Shown here one piece after another: positions 34,172 to 44,800 of a stretch of DNA of 64,000 nucleotides. Each line of letters starts with the position of its first letter. The first letter of the stretch is position 1. The stretch comes from Ichthyophis bannanicus (Eukaryota; Chordata; Amphibia; Gymnophiona; Ichthyophiidae), in contig CM066035.1 of NCBI GenBank assembly GCA_033557465.1, positions 896,241,309 through 896,305,308 on the forward strand, given 5' to 3'. The notes beneath the pieces were generated by a model. That model saw only the letters and a program-made list of their open reading frames with translations, searched no databases and was not told the DNA's origin. A program made the translations under genes and the position numbers.

Positions 34172-34566
34172 CAGTGGTTCCCAGGCTTAGAGATGGGACC
34201 CCAAATTGGGGTCAGATCATCGGTGCATGCGGTCACAGAAACATGGCCATTTCCCCTTCTCTCTCAACTTTCACTGTAATCTATGCCAAGTAGTGGCAGT
34301 CACCCATGTAGCCTGTGAGCCAGTGAACATTCGTAGGCCCTTGCCCCCTCCTGGGTAAGCTTTCTGTTAGACTAGAAATCCATGCAGAGTACTGGGGCCT
34401 GTAAGCACCCTGTGCTTGACTGCTGTTGCCCCTGCTTTCTACTTTAGATATGCTGGAGGTGAAGGAAACTGGAGACCTGCTATTTTTATTTCATCATCAT
34501 GTGGGGTCACATGAATTTTCAGTTACTAAAATGGGGTCATACGGGATAAAAGTTTGAAAAGCACTG
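34172..34566. mobile_element. Non-autonomous hAT-like element
   Basis: The left end CAGTGGTTCCCAGGCTT and the right end (…AAGTTTGAAAAGCACTG) are imperfect inverted repeats, followed inwards by GGGACCCCAAATTGGGGTC and TGGGGTCATACGGG. CAGTG termini and GGGGTC-rich subterminal DNA are typical of hAT derivatives. The flanks CTCTGAAA and CTCTAAAG could be a decayed 8-bp target duplication (6 of 8 match). About 395 bp with no transposase. Confidence 0.55.
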
Positions 34567-34847
34567 CTCTAAAGAAATGCAGCAAACATGAACTACTTCC
34601 TCTCAACATATGCAGCAAGCTTGTACATAGTTTGTAGTGCTTGGGTTGGCTCTTGTTTGAGGAGATCCTACCTGCATTTTTTTCTGAAACACATTCAGTT
34701 GACTACAAGCTACAAATATGACTGTTCTTCTTTGTGCTGGTTTAGATGGAGTCTATATGTCAGGCTTCCTCTCTGCCCCTTTTCAAATCTATGCTAAAGG
34801 CTCACCTGGGGCATTTTCTCCAAATGGGTTAATTTTGTGGGTCACCC

Positions 34848-35030
34848 ACAATATGACCAACCTATTCCTTAAATAAATCCAGATTCCTCACCAACTATAT
34901 ACAAAAATCATTACACACTCCTTTTAAAATATACCAACCCTCGGGCAACCTTCCATAAGGGAGATAAAGACCTCAGGATAACTTATTAGTCCCACTATGT
35001 GGTGAAAATCAATCACCATAGGGGAAAAAA
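34848..35030 (+). repeat. Repeat shared, inverted, with 48940-49150
   Basis: About 180 bp (including ATATACCAACCCTCGGGCAA and ATCAATCACCATAGGGG) recur as the reverse complement at 48940-49150. The second copy lies just beyond the C-terminus of a minus-strand LINE, so this may be the 3' UTR of that LINE family. Confidence 0.6.
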
Positions 35031-35134
35031 GATTTCATACATCTAAGTCTTAAAAAAAACAAACAAAAAAAAAACCCCTCCCAATATTAAATTCAACAAT
35101 CAAATTGTTTAAACTGATTCAAAGAAAGTACTTT

Positions 35135-35305
35135 TTCTCCAGGACCAAGCAGGGAGTCAGTCCTCACATATGGGTGACATCGGCGCCAATGGAGCCCCCG
35201 TGCAGAATATTTCCCCAGCTTTCTAAGAAAGCCTTTGGGAATACTGCACGCATGCGTGGTCCCCTTCTCGCCTAAAGGTGCCATCTTGCTCAGTCTCTCT
35301 TTTTC
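35135..35305. repeat. Left inverted terminal repeat of B4
   Basis: Reverse complementary to 41062-41226. The core is CATCGGCGCCAATG here. Confidence 0.9.
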
Positions 35306-35546
35306 CGTGGAGTCCATCGGACGTCTGTCCGAGTCACCCGGAAAAGTTGATGTTTTTCCAAAGATTTCTTCATCTTTTTCTCAGAGTTTGACGCCGGTTC
35401 CCCTTCCCGCCAGGTTCGGTACACCGGTATCAAGCCAGTTTTCTATTTTTCGGTTTTTGCCCTTCGTGACTGGCGTTCGCGCCCTTTTTTCTGTTTTTCC
35501 CTGGAAGGCCGGTCCTTTGACCTCGCAGGGGCCCCTTTTTTCCCCG

Positions 35547-37872
35547 ATGGCTTCCAGTGGTTTCAAGAAGTGTGATCGGTGCAAGAAACTAATGTCTCTC
35601 ACCGACACACACGACTGCTGCCTTCGGTGCCTCGGCCCAGATCATGATCCCATGATCTGTGGCCCATGTGGCAAAATGTCCACCAAGGCACTTCGAAGCC
35701 GTCAGCACCAGAAGGAAAGGATTTTCTCAGATTCTGCCTCTGGCCGGGCCCGGACTTCATCTGAGGCCTCGACATCTCAGGACTCTGATCCCGAGCATCG
35801 CCAGGGATCCTCGGACAAGGGGTCCCCCGACCGGGAACGCAAGAGAAAGAAACGGCTCGTGAGGGCGTCGGCGTCGGAAGAGATCCCTAGTTCCTCGAGG
35901 GCCAGGTCTAAGACCCCCGACCGCCGTCCCGAGCCTTTGGAACAGGAGAAGCCGTCCAAAGTACCTCGTGTAGAGCCGGAGACCGTCGGACACGTAAGTC
36001 CTGTAGTCCTCGTGGACTCTCCTCTGAGGGAGCCAACGTCAGGCCCGGTGTCGCTGGGGCTCGAGTCGGTGGCTGCTGAGTCTCCTGAGCTTGGACTCAG
36101 GTTGACAGCCTTGGAGTGCAGATTGTCTGCCTTCATGGATCAGCAGCGGGTACTGATGGCCAGCCTCGCTGGTGCATCTGCCCCGACCACCGGGACATCG
36201 ACGTCTAAGTCGACCCTGGAGAGCGAGCCGGTACTCGAGACCATGAAGGTTCGAAGTCGTCCTCGTTCACAGTCACCCTCGACCTCCTGCTCGGAACCGA
36301 GGGCGTTGACGCCGGTGCCTTCGGTGTCGGGGCGGGTGCCACCGAGGCCCGCGTGGTCGGAGCCCCTCGACTCCTCTTCAGATGAGTCAGCGTGGGAGAT
36401 GGAGGACAAGGAGTCCCCCGACACCTTCCGGACTCGGTGTGTCCCTTTGGACTCACCGCAGTCCGAGCACCGGAGTAGGTCCCCTCCGGAGGACACCCGG
36501 TTCTCGGAGTTCGTGCGGGACATGGCCAAGGCATTGGCGATTCCCGCGGACCCCGAGGAGGAGCCTCGAGCCGAGGAGCTTGAGGCCCTCCAGTATGACT
36601 CTCCTCCGAAGGAGGCCTTTACTGTTCCGGTTCCTCTGATGCTGGAACGGCTCCTCTTCCGGATGTGGGAGGCACCGGCCTCGGCACCGGTATTGAGCAA
36701 GCGGGTCGATTCCATTTATCGACTCCGTAAGAGCCCTGGCTTCCAAAAGGCGCAGCTGCCGCACCATTCCATCGTGGTGGAATCGGCCATGCATCGTCTG
36801 AAGAGCCAGAAGATGCACTCTGCGGTGCCCCCCGGCAGGGAGGCCTGGAACCTGGATGCTTTCGGCAGAAAGTGCTTCCAGGGCTCAATGCTTGCTTGCT
36901 GTGTCCAGTCATACCAGCTGTACATGGGCATGTACCTACGAGACCTGGCGAAAGAGCTTGCCGGGTTCTCTGCTGGCCTCTCCGGGGAACCTTTGCAGAG
37001 GTTCCAGTCTTTGTCTTCAGGAATCCGGGACTGTTCGAAGTTCATGTCCCGAGCGGCCTATGATGGCTTCGAGGCTTCGGCTCGTGTGGCAGCAGCCGGC
37101 ATCGCAGCCCAACGCCAGGCATGGCTGCAGTCACTGTTCCCTCTAAGCTGTGCGCGTGTGCGCGCACGCACACCTCGCCGAGCGAGCGCACATACTTTAC
37201 AACAGAGCGCACAAAAATTACGGCTCTGATTCTGATAGAAAACTACACAGACGTCTTAAAATTTAAAAGTTATGATTGTAATTACTAGAAATTTCCCGCT
37301 TCATTTAGTAATCGTCTATTTTCATTTAATTTGATTAAAATCAGTGTGGTGTACATACTGTATTCTGATGTGTAGTCAAATTTTAAAGTATATAACTCCG
37401 AGTGTCGTTATGTGGCGCACAAAAATTTAACCTTCCTTCAAAAGCTGCACACAGCTGATATTTTATGCGCACACAGCCTACAGAAAATTAGAGGGAACAT
37501 TGGCTGCAGTCATCGGACCTCGAGCCCTGGGTGCAGGACAAGTTGATCGATGTCCCTTGCTGGGGTGAAAACCTTTTTGGCAAGCCCATGGCCGAGAAGG
37601 CGGCTTAGCTCGAAACCGAGCACCTGACTAGGACAAGGCTGTCCAGAAAGACTTCTGCCCCTTCTCACAAAAAGAAGGGCTCGGGTAAAAAGCCCTTCTA
37701 CACGAGAAAGGTTACCTACAAACCTTTCCCTCAGTACCAGGCCTCCCCAGCTCCCCAACAGGGGAAGCAGGCCAAGGGGCAGGGACATGGGCCCCGTAGG
37801 CAGAAGACCCCCAAGCCTACGGCTCCTGCTCCTACCCAGCAGGGAGGGGGGTTTTTGACTCCCACAGCATAG
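35547..37872 (+). pseudogene. DIRS B4 gag-like ORF split by a 367-bp insert
   Basis: Best gag reading frame of family B. From ATG 35547 it is open without frameshift through the Cys/His cluster (C-x2-C-x9-H-x2-C-x2-C-x4-H-x4-C-x2-C), a Ser/Arg/Pro-rich middle with RSRPRSQSPSTS, acidic stretches and the conserved core to 37133. There a 367-bp element with a 12-bp target duplication breaks it. After the insert the frame resumes at 37501 and has one TAG near 37606 in the Lys-rich C-terminus. The end (GGGF then a short extension to 37872) differs from B1/B3 by a lost stop position. Confidence 0.88.
37134..37500. mobile_element. 367-bp insertion with 12-bp target duplication
   Basis: Flanked by perfect 12-bp duplications TGGCTGCAGTCA at 37122-37133 and 37501-37512. 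The ends carry inverted TGTTCCCTCTAA (37135-37146) and TTAGAGGGAACA (37488-37499). The left part is rich in GCGC/GTGTGCGC steps; the interior is AT-rich. No ORF of note. It looks like a non-autonomous transposon, but a 12-bp duplication is unusual for common DNA transposon groups, so the class is open. Confidence 0.75.
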
Positions 37873-39740
37873 CCTCTCCACCTCTGCTGCTCCATTCCTG
37901 CACAAGAGGTCGCTTAGCCCTGTTTGCCCACAGGTGGCCACCCATTACAGGGGATGCTTGGGTATTAAGCATAATCCATCAGGGCTATATGCTTCATTTC
38001 CAGCAGTTACCTCCTGTCTACTTCCCAGGAGAGCCTCTGCAGCCTCTCCTTCAAGAACTTCAGGGTCTGCTTCTGGACAAGGCGGTGGAGCCTGTACCTC
38101 CTCGCCTACAAGGGGCATGGTTTCTACTCCAGGTATTTTCTGGTGCCAAAGAGAACCGGAGGCCTAAGGCCTATCCTAGACCTCAGGAACCTCAACGAGT
38201 TCTTGGAGAAGGAGAAGTTCAAGATGCTTACTCTTGGAACTCTTCTGCCCTACCTCAAGCAGGGAGATTGGCTATGCTCCTTAGATCTAAAGGATGCGTA
38301 CACTCACATCCTCATTCATCCAGACCACAGAAAGTACCTCAGGTTCATGGTGGGAGGAAGCCATTATCAGTACAGAGTGCAGCCTTTTGGCCTCACTTCC
38401 GCCCCACGAGTCTTTACAAAGTGCCTAGCTGTGGTGGCGGCCTACTTGAGGACACAAGGGGTTTTTGTCTTCCCCTATCTGGATAACTGGCTCATCTGAG
38501 GTCAGACTTACCAGGAGGCCAGGCAGGCCACCTTCAGGACTCACACTCCTTCAAGACCTAGGCTTTGTCATAAACTTCGCAAAGTCCACTTTGCTCCCCT
38601 CCCAGAACCTGTCGTTCATAGGAGCACGGCTGGACTCTCTGCAGGCAAGGGTTTACTTGCCAGAAGACAGAGCTCAAAGGCTCATGGAGTTGGCATCCCG
38701 GTTTCTCAGCCTGCCAAGGGTTCCTGCCAGGCTCTGTCTGCAGCTCCTAGGACACATGGCATCGACTGTACATGTGACCCCCAATGCCCGGCTTCACATA
38801 AGGCCTGTACAATGGTGCCTCAGAACTCAGTGGAAACAAGCCACTGGGAGTCTAGCAGAGAAAATCAGGGTGTCCAAGCCATTTCTGGCTTCCCTTCAGT
38901 GGTGGCTACACCTCCCCAACTTGCTTCAGGGGGTGCCATTTCAAGTGCCTGTCCCCACAGTGGTGTTGATGACAGATGCCTCCTTGCAGGGCTGGGGTGC
39001 ACACTGTCAGGAGAGCTGCACTCAAGGCCTCTGGTCCCCATGGGAGGCCACGCAACAGATCAACCTACTAGAACTGCGGGCTATTCGCTTAACCCTCAAG
39101 GCTTTTTCTCACACTTTGACTCACCAGTCTGTTCTAGTTCAGACGGACAACCAGGTAGCCATGTTCTATGTGAACAAACAAGGCGGCACTGGCTCCAGGC
39201 CTCTATGCCTGGAAGCACAGGCCCTTTGTTCTTTTGCCCTCAGGCACCAGATGTTGCTGAGGGCTGTTTATCTTCCTGGCCAGGAGAACTTTCCGGCAGA
39301 CAAATTAAGCAGAGTTCTGCAGCCCCACGAGTGGCAACTGCACCCGTTAGTGGTTCAACAGATTTTCCTGAAATGGGGACTTCCATCCATGGATCTCTTT
39401 GCAAGTTCCCTGAATCACCAACTACCAGGTTTTGTTCCAGGCAACCGCATCCCCTAAGAGTGGCGGTGGATGCCTTCCTGATCTCTTGGTCCCAGGGCCT
39501 ACTGTATGCGTTTCCTCCCACGCCTCTGGTGGCCCGAACCTTGTTCAAGATTCTCAGGGACAAGACCTCGGTGCTGCTGGTTGCTCCCAGGTGGCCGAGG
39601 CAGCCCTGGTTCCCCCTGCTGCTTCAACTGGCAGTGGAAACACCACTGCCTCTGGGATTCCAACCCGACCTTCTCTCTCAGGATCAGGGTTCCCTTCTGC
39701 ATCCCAATCTCAAATCTCTCAATCTGATGGCCTGGGGCCT
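37873..39740 (+). pseudogene. DIRS B4 RT/RNase H, broken
   Basis: The N-terminus is shifted by small indels near 38115 and has lost part of the LLQELQG region. The frame 38143-38499 carries SLDLKDAY and an active-site box that reads YLDN: codon 38485-38487 is AAC, replacing the second catalytic Asp. A TGA at 38497-38499 and a frameshift follow. RNase H is open at 38465-39457 with TDAS, LLELRAI and DNQ, while the last block reads PADKLSR. A 1-nt loss near 39430 moves the conserved tail into a new frame, which then runs on into the recombinase. Confidence 0.86.
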
Positions 39741-40748
39741 GCCTCAGGAAGTAGAAGAGGTGGTCTTGGCCTCTAGAAAGCAATCCACCAGGAAAACATA
39801 TGCCCTGAAGTGGAGGAGGTTCTCCTTGTGGTGTCAGCAGCGCAAGGAAGATCCTTTCGGCTGCACTGTGCCAGTAGTGCTCCAGTACCTTCTGCACTTG
39901 TCCAATCAGGGCCTTAAGTCCAATTCTGTTTGGGTCCACCTCTCTGCTCTGGCAGCTCACCACTCACTGGTGGAGGGACACTCTTTGTCGGTTCAGCCCT
40001 TGGTGTCCAGGTTTCTCAGAGGCTTGCTATTGCTCAAGCCTCCTCTCTGTCTACTGGTCCCTGAGTGGGAATTGAATGTGGTCTTGCAGCAACTGACTCG
40101 CCCACCTTTTGAACCAATGGCTACATGTCCTCTACGCTTCCTTTCCTGGAAGACTCTATTCCTAGTAGTCTTGACCTCGGCCAGGTGAGTGAGTGAACTT
40201 CAAGCCCTGGTCTGTGATAGACCCTACACTCGCTTCTATAGGAACAGGGTAGTCCTTCAGACTCATCCTAAGTTCCTCCCCAAGGTTGTCTCCTCTTTCC
40301 ATCTCAACCAGGTTCCAACATTCTTCCCTAGGCCCCATGCCAGCCGGGCTGAGACAGTCCTGGATACCCTGGACTGTAGGAGGGCCTTATCCTTCTACCT
40401 TGAACATACGCAGGGACATAGGAGGGCTACTCAACTCTTTGTCTCTTTTGACCCCAATAATTTGAGGGTACCTGTCTCCAAGCGTACCTTGTCCATCTGG
40501 GTGGCTGACTGTATCATCTGGGCTAACAGGGCAGCTGACCTTCCTTTGCAGGGTCGGGTCACGGCCCACCGTGTCAGGGCAATGGCTGCCTCAGTAGCTC
40601 ATCTCCACTCTGTACCGTTGGCAGACATCTGCAGGGCTGCAACTTGGTCCTCAAGCCAGACGTTTGCGGCCCATTACTGCCTGGAGAGGGAGTCCGTAGG
40701 GACAGTGCTTTCGGTCAGGCAGTGCTCCGGAATCTCTTTGAGGTTTAG
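39741..40748 (+). pseudogene. DIRS B4 tyrosine recombinase, broken
   Basis: Recombinase joined in frame to the RT tail by a 29-bp deletion. It is open through KTYALKWRRFSLW and LLLLKPP to TGA 40186-40188. That stop sits at the Arg codon of the SARRVSEL block, the expected first catalytic residue. The frame continues to the HRVR block (about 40570) and AAHYCLE (about 40672). A 1-nt change near 40695 shifts the last 15 codons, whose family stop is at 40746-40748. The segment after FHLNQ also lacks a few codons. Confidence 0.86.
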
Positions 40749-40882
40749 GCAACTCCTACCCTCCAGCCCTCTGGTTGGGCTACCGGTAGAGGTATGTTTC
40801 AGTGAAGTCCTTTCTCTGATGCTGAGGCTAGAGGGAGCTCATTTTTCAGCTCTGGGTCCCCGGTAGCCTAAAGCTGGGGAGT

Positions 40883-40982
40883 CCCATATGTGAGGACTGA
40901 CTTCCTGCTTGGTCCTGGAGAAAGAGTAGTTACTCACCTGTAACAGGTGTTCTCCAGGAGCAGCAGGAATCAGTCCTCACAA
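40883..40982. repeat. Internal complementary region of B4
   Basis: Reverse complement of right tip joined to left tip. Confidence 0.9.
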
Positions 40983-41061
40983 CCCTCCCTTCTCCCCTGG
41001 GAGTTGCAGTTGTACATAGTTCATTTTTACATTTTTGTGTGCTGTTTTTAGCTATGTCATT

Positions 41062-41248
41062 TGACTGAGCAAGATGGCACCTTTAGGCGGGAAGGGGACC
41101 ACGCATGCGTGCAGTATTCCCAAAGGATTTCTTAAAAAGCTGGGGAAATGCTCTGCACGGGGGCTCCATCGGTGCCGATGTCACCCATATGTGAGGACTG
41201 ATTCCTGCTGCTCCTGGAGAACACCTGTTACAGGTGAGTAACTACTCT
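41062..41248. repeat. Right inverted terminal repeat of B4
   Basis: Reverse complement of 35135-35305 with the right-only extension ending ACTACTCT. Confidence 0.9.
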
Positions 41249-41640
41249 ATTTGATTCTTTAATAAATCTATCAAGCATAACCTCTATAATATCTACTTAA
41301 TTCAGCTTATTGCACACTCAAACTCCTGTGCTCAAAAAGCTCAAAAACACCATTCTTAACTGGGTACACCAGCCTCCAAGTGGATCTTCTAACAGGTTCT
41401 GCAAAGACAAACAAAAACCCTCATCACTATAAACCTCTCAACCGCTTTACAGCATACTGTCCACTTACCTGAAGGACTCTGCTCCTGAACTTCTATGTAT
41501 CATTGCCTGCTCAACACTTCATTGCCCAACGTAGATCTTAATTTCTTCTTCACTAATGCTACATCCGAGGGGCTTCATTCAACTATCACTTCAGGAGACT
41601 TAGCATCTGACTTGAACAGATTTAAATGTTCACAAACCAA
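41249..41640. other. Unassigned spacer
   Basis: No gene or known repeat seen. AT-rich, with short frames only. Confidence 0.5.
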
Positions 41641-42361
41641 TTCTGTGAGAGTCAGAGGGGAAAGGGTTAACACAATAATACAAGGAAAATCATTGAAATG
41701 TCTGAATGCTGAACTTGTGCTGAGGTGTGTACGTGCAGCTTTGAGAGGTATGTGACATCATACGGAAAAGTATGTGAAAACACACTTATCAGTAAATGGT
41801 GGACAGAGGGTAAAAGGCAATCATGAGCTATAAACATGCCAGCTTAGCATGAAGAACAACATATGGCTCCCCAGTACAGTTGTCAGAACATGGGGAGTTA
41901 AAGAGATATATTTCTTGGGAACTAAGGGGTGGGAGAGAACCAAACAAGAAAACCAGGTAAAGAATTGAGAGGGGGGCAGAGGTCAGATAACAATATAAAT
42001 CTGACAAGGCCCAGACTGATAATTGCAGACATGGGCCCAAGAAAAGATCAACGGAGAGGGGTACAAACATGAGTAGAACAACATCACACATGTGGGGCCC
42101 CAGACAGCGGGAACAAGAATGATTTAATTAGAGAAGAATGCCCCAATAGTAAGAATTGGTCCTGAGCAAAGGTATATATTGTGACAGGACCAGATGCACG
42201 AGGAGTTTGTTTCCTGTGCAGTGGAGGTTGCGTGGGGTATGGATTCCCTGGGATCTCCCCAGTATCTCTTTTTGTCCAGTGAGAGTTTTGACCCTGTTTG
42301 CTTATTGTGAGAGATAGTAAGATCTGTAATTCCACTGGACTGTTTTCCTTTGTTCTTAGTT
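41641..42361 (+). repeat. Possible LTR-like segment cut by D1
   Basis: It starts near TGTGAGAGTCAGAGGGG and has a TATA-like GTATATATTG at about 42170. After D1, AATAATAAAAAG near 48507 could serve as a polyadenylation signal. The arrangement could be an old LTR with D1 inside it, but there is no internal retroviral coding region and no second LTR. Speculative. Confidence 0.22.
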
Positions 42362-42535
42362 TTCTCCTAGGGCAAGCAGGATGAAGTCAGCCACACCTGG
42401 TGATGTCATCCGACGGCGCCATGGACGGAGTACTCTCTCTAGCCCAGAAGGGGTTTTCCCTTCTGGGCAGGGTCCTCCCCCCGGCCCACCCACTGGACCA
42501 CCCCCAGCCGGCCACTTTCACTTCCGCCTTGCCAG
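42362..42535. repeat. Left inverted terminal repeat of D1
   Basis: Reverse complementary to 48297-48466, including the segment around ACGGCGCC and AGTACTCTCTCTAG. Confidence 0.9.
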
Positions 42536-42601
42536 CAAGATGGACCTCTACACTCTCTCAACATTTTCTTATTTTATTTTATTACTTTACAATTTTCCAC
42601 A

Positions 42602-44800
42602 ATGCCAAAACCTGGTTTTAAGAAGTGCCCGTGATGCTCACGGAAGATGAACTCCACGGACTCCCACTCCTGCTGCATCCGCTGCCTGGGCGCCTCTCAC
42701 AAGGTCGAGGATTGCTCCCACTGCGCAAAGATGTCTCCGAGGACAAGGAAATCCAGGAAAAACCTCCTCTCTGAGCTGTTTCCAACTTGCCCAGTTCCAG
42801 CAGGTCAGACTCCTCTTCCCCATGCTTCTGCCGTGGCTCCCGCACCCTCCGCTGACTCTTTCAGATCTCTGGCCCCGGGCATGCCTGCCATGGCCTCCGC
42901 CCACAGTCGTGATGATCCGCTGCAGCCTTCTACCTCCGCGGACCCCTCTGGCTTGATTCTCCCGCTCCGGGACCTAGCAGCAGCTCCCCTACACGAGGGA
43001 AGCATGGAGGCGGCCATCTTGGATTGCATCACTTCCGGCCCTGAGCCCTCCCTTCATAGCGCCGAGGATCGGCGCGGCTTGCATCATCGGAGGAGAAGGA
43101 GGAGCAACTCACCACGCCATCACAGCCCATCGCGCCATCGGAGCCGGTGCCGGCAGAGATCCCACTCGGCGCGGAGACCCCGATCCGACACACGCCGTCA
43201 TGGGAAGGCCAAGAAACGCACCCGCAGCAGCAGCGGCAGTGAAGGGAATAGCCGCGGTCGCCGCTGCTGCATCACCAGACCAGGCACCGGAGAGACACCA
43301 GCTCTTCTTCAGCCTCCAGCGATTCTTCTGCCAGGTACTCTTCCCCTCAGAGCTTCCAGCACCTCCTCAACTTCGATCCCTCCCCTCCCAGGGATTCCAG
43401 GGCTTCTCCGGAGCTACTGGACCCCCAAGGACAGGACGCTCTCCAGGAACCTCTGAACTTGCTTCTCCATCCTGAGGGTGAGGGAGGCAGAGATGGCCCC
43501 AACTTCATTTCTTTCCTCTCCTCCCTCTTCCAACAATGGACCCGGGCACAGCCAGCAGCAGTTTCTGCCACCGCAGCGCTTGTCCACAGCCCTGCCACCC
43601 TGGCCTGCGCGCACCTTCCTTCCCCGGACGCACCCAGGGACACCCTTACCGTCTCCTCACCCGGCCCCTGCGGGTCGGACGGGATCCGTGAAGAAGAGGC
43701 AGTCTCACAGTCCATGGACTCGAGTGACAATCCCCCTGAAAAGGTTACTGCAATCTCAGGAACCCAACTTGAACCACCTCCTTCCAATCCGGAGGATCTG
43801 TCTTATTCCAAGTTCCTTCTGAAATTGGCTAGCACCTTGAACCTACCAAACTCCAGCGAAACCCCGGACCAACGCCTGTAAGTCCGGGCGGCCAGGCGGC
43901 CCGTAAGTTCCTCGAAACGCCGAAGTCCACAGCAACCATTCCGGTTTATCCATTACTGCGCGAGAACCTGGTCGCCCTGTGGAAGAACCCCCCATCAGGA
44001 TCCGCAATATCCCGGAAACTGGACACTAAGTACCAGGTCCAAGCCACCCCTGGGTTCGACAAGTCTCAGCTTCCCCACCACTCCATCGTGGTTGAGTCAG
44101 CACTGAAGAGGACAAAATCCACACGTACCAACACCAACTGTCCCCCAGGGAAAGATCTGAAATTGCTGGACGACCTCAGCAAAAAGGTCTTCCAAGGGGC
44201 CATGCTCTGCGCCAGGATTTCCGCACACCAACTGCAGCAGGCCCTCTACCAAGACGCCCTCTTAGAAAGGCTGAAAGCAATCAACGCTTCCTTTTCCAAC
44301 CAGGAAATGCAGTCTACTTATGCCGAGACCATCTCTGACCTGCAAGAATACACAAAACATCAGGTGCGGGCTGCTTTCGACGCCTTTGATGCAGCGGCCT
44401 GCACATCCACTTCCTCCATCTCCGCCCGCCGTCTGGCATGGCTCAAGGCCTCCGGACTACAGGAAGACACTCACGACAGCATTGCTGATGCTCCCTGTAC
44501 AGGGGAATCCCTCTTCGGAGACAAGGTCAATGATGCTGTCAACGCGCTGAAAGACCGCTGCTCGACTCTAAAAACACTGGCAGACGAGGGGTTGGAGCGC
44601 CCCAGCCGCAAAACCCCTACCACCAAAAGCCTTACTCCTTCAGTTCCTCCAGGCGTCACTACAACTCCTATCAGAAGTGGCAACCTTGCTACAAGTCGCA
44701 GCCATCTCAACAGGCCTACCGACAAAAACCTTGCCAACGGGATAGAAAACATCAAAAGACCTCCAAGTCCAGGGCGGGGAAAACCAATCAACCTTTTTGA
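42602..44800 (+). pseudogene. DIRS D1 gag-like ORF with RS-rich region, broken
   Basis: Gag-like protein from ATG 42602. A TGA at 42632-42634 falls inside the Cys/His cluster, whose spacing otherwise equals that of A, B and C. A strongly basic Arg/Ser region follows at about 43085-43270 (repeated RS and RH dipeptides, like an SR-protein domain). Frames change near 43455 and 43885. The conserved core (QLPHHSIVVESALK) is open from 44088. A further indel near 44600 puts the following codons in the RT frame, while the true Lys/Gln/Tyr-rich gag C-terminus continues in another frame to TGA 44798-44800. Confidence 0.83.

Larger units (their letters stand above)
35135..41248 (+). mobile_element. DIRS retrotransposon B4
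   Basis: Complete family B copy with both terminal repeats and an ICR. The gag frame is open for 529 codons, then split by a 367-bp insertion. The RT has a changed active site, and the recombinase has a stop at its catalytic Arg. A 29-bp deletion joins the RT tail to the recombinase frame. Confidence 0.95.

Noticed and set aside
33979..34293. Possible small host gene (104 codons)
   Set aside because: The second half runs into the hAT-like element at 34172, no motif is recognised, and no splice structure is evident.
37134..37500. Insert in B4 gag as an intron
   Set aside because: It has target duplications and inverted ends, and no GT...AG borders at the junctions. Sister copies lack it.
38812..40188. 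Possible natural RT-recombinase fusion in B4
   Set aside because: Explained by a 29-bp deletion between CCTGG repeats. Sister copies have separate frames.
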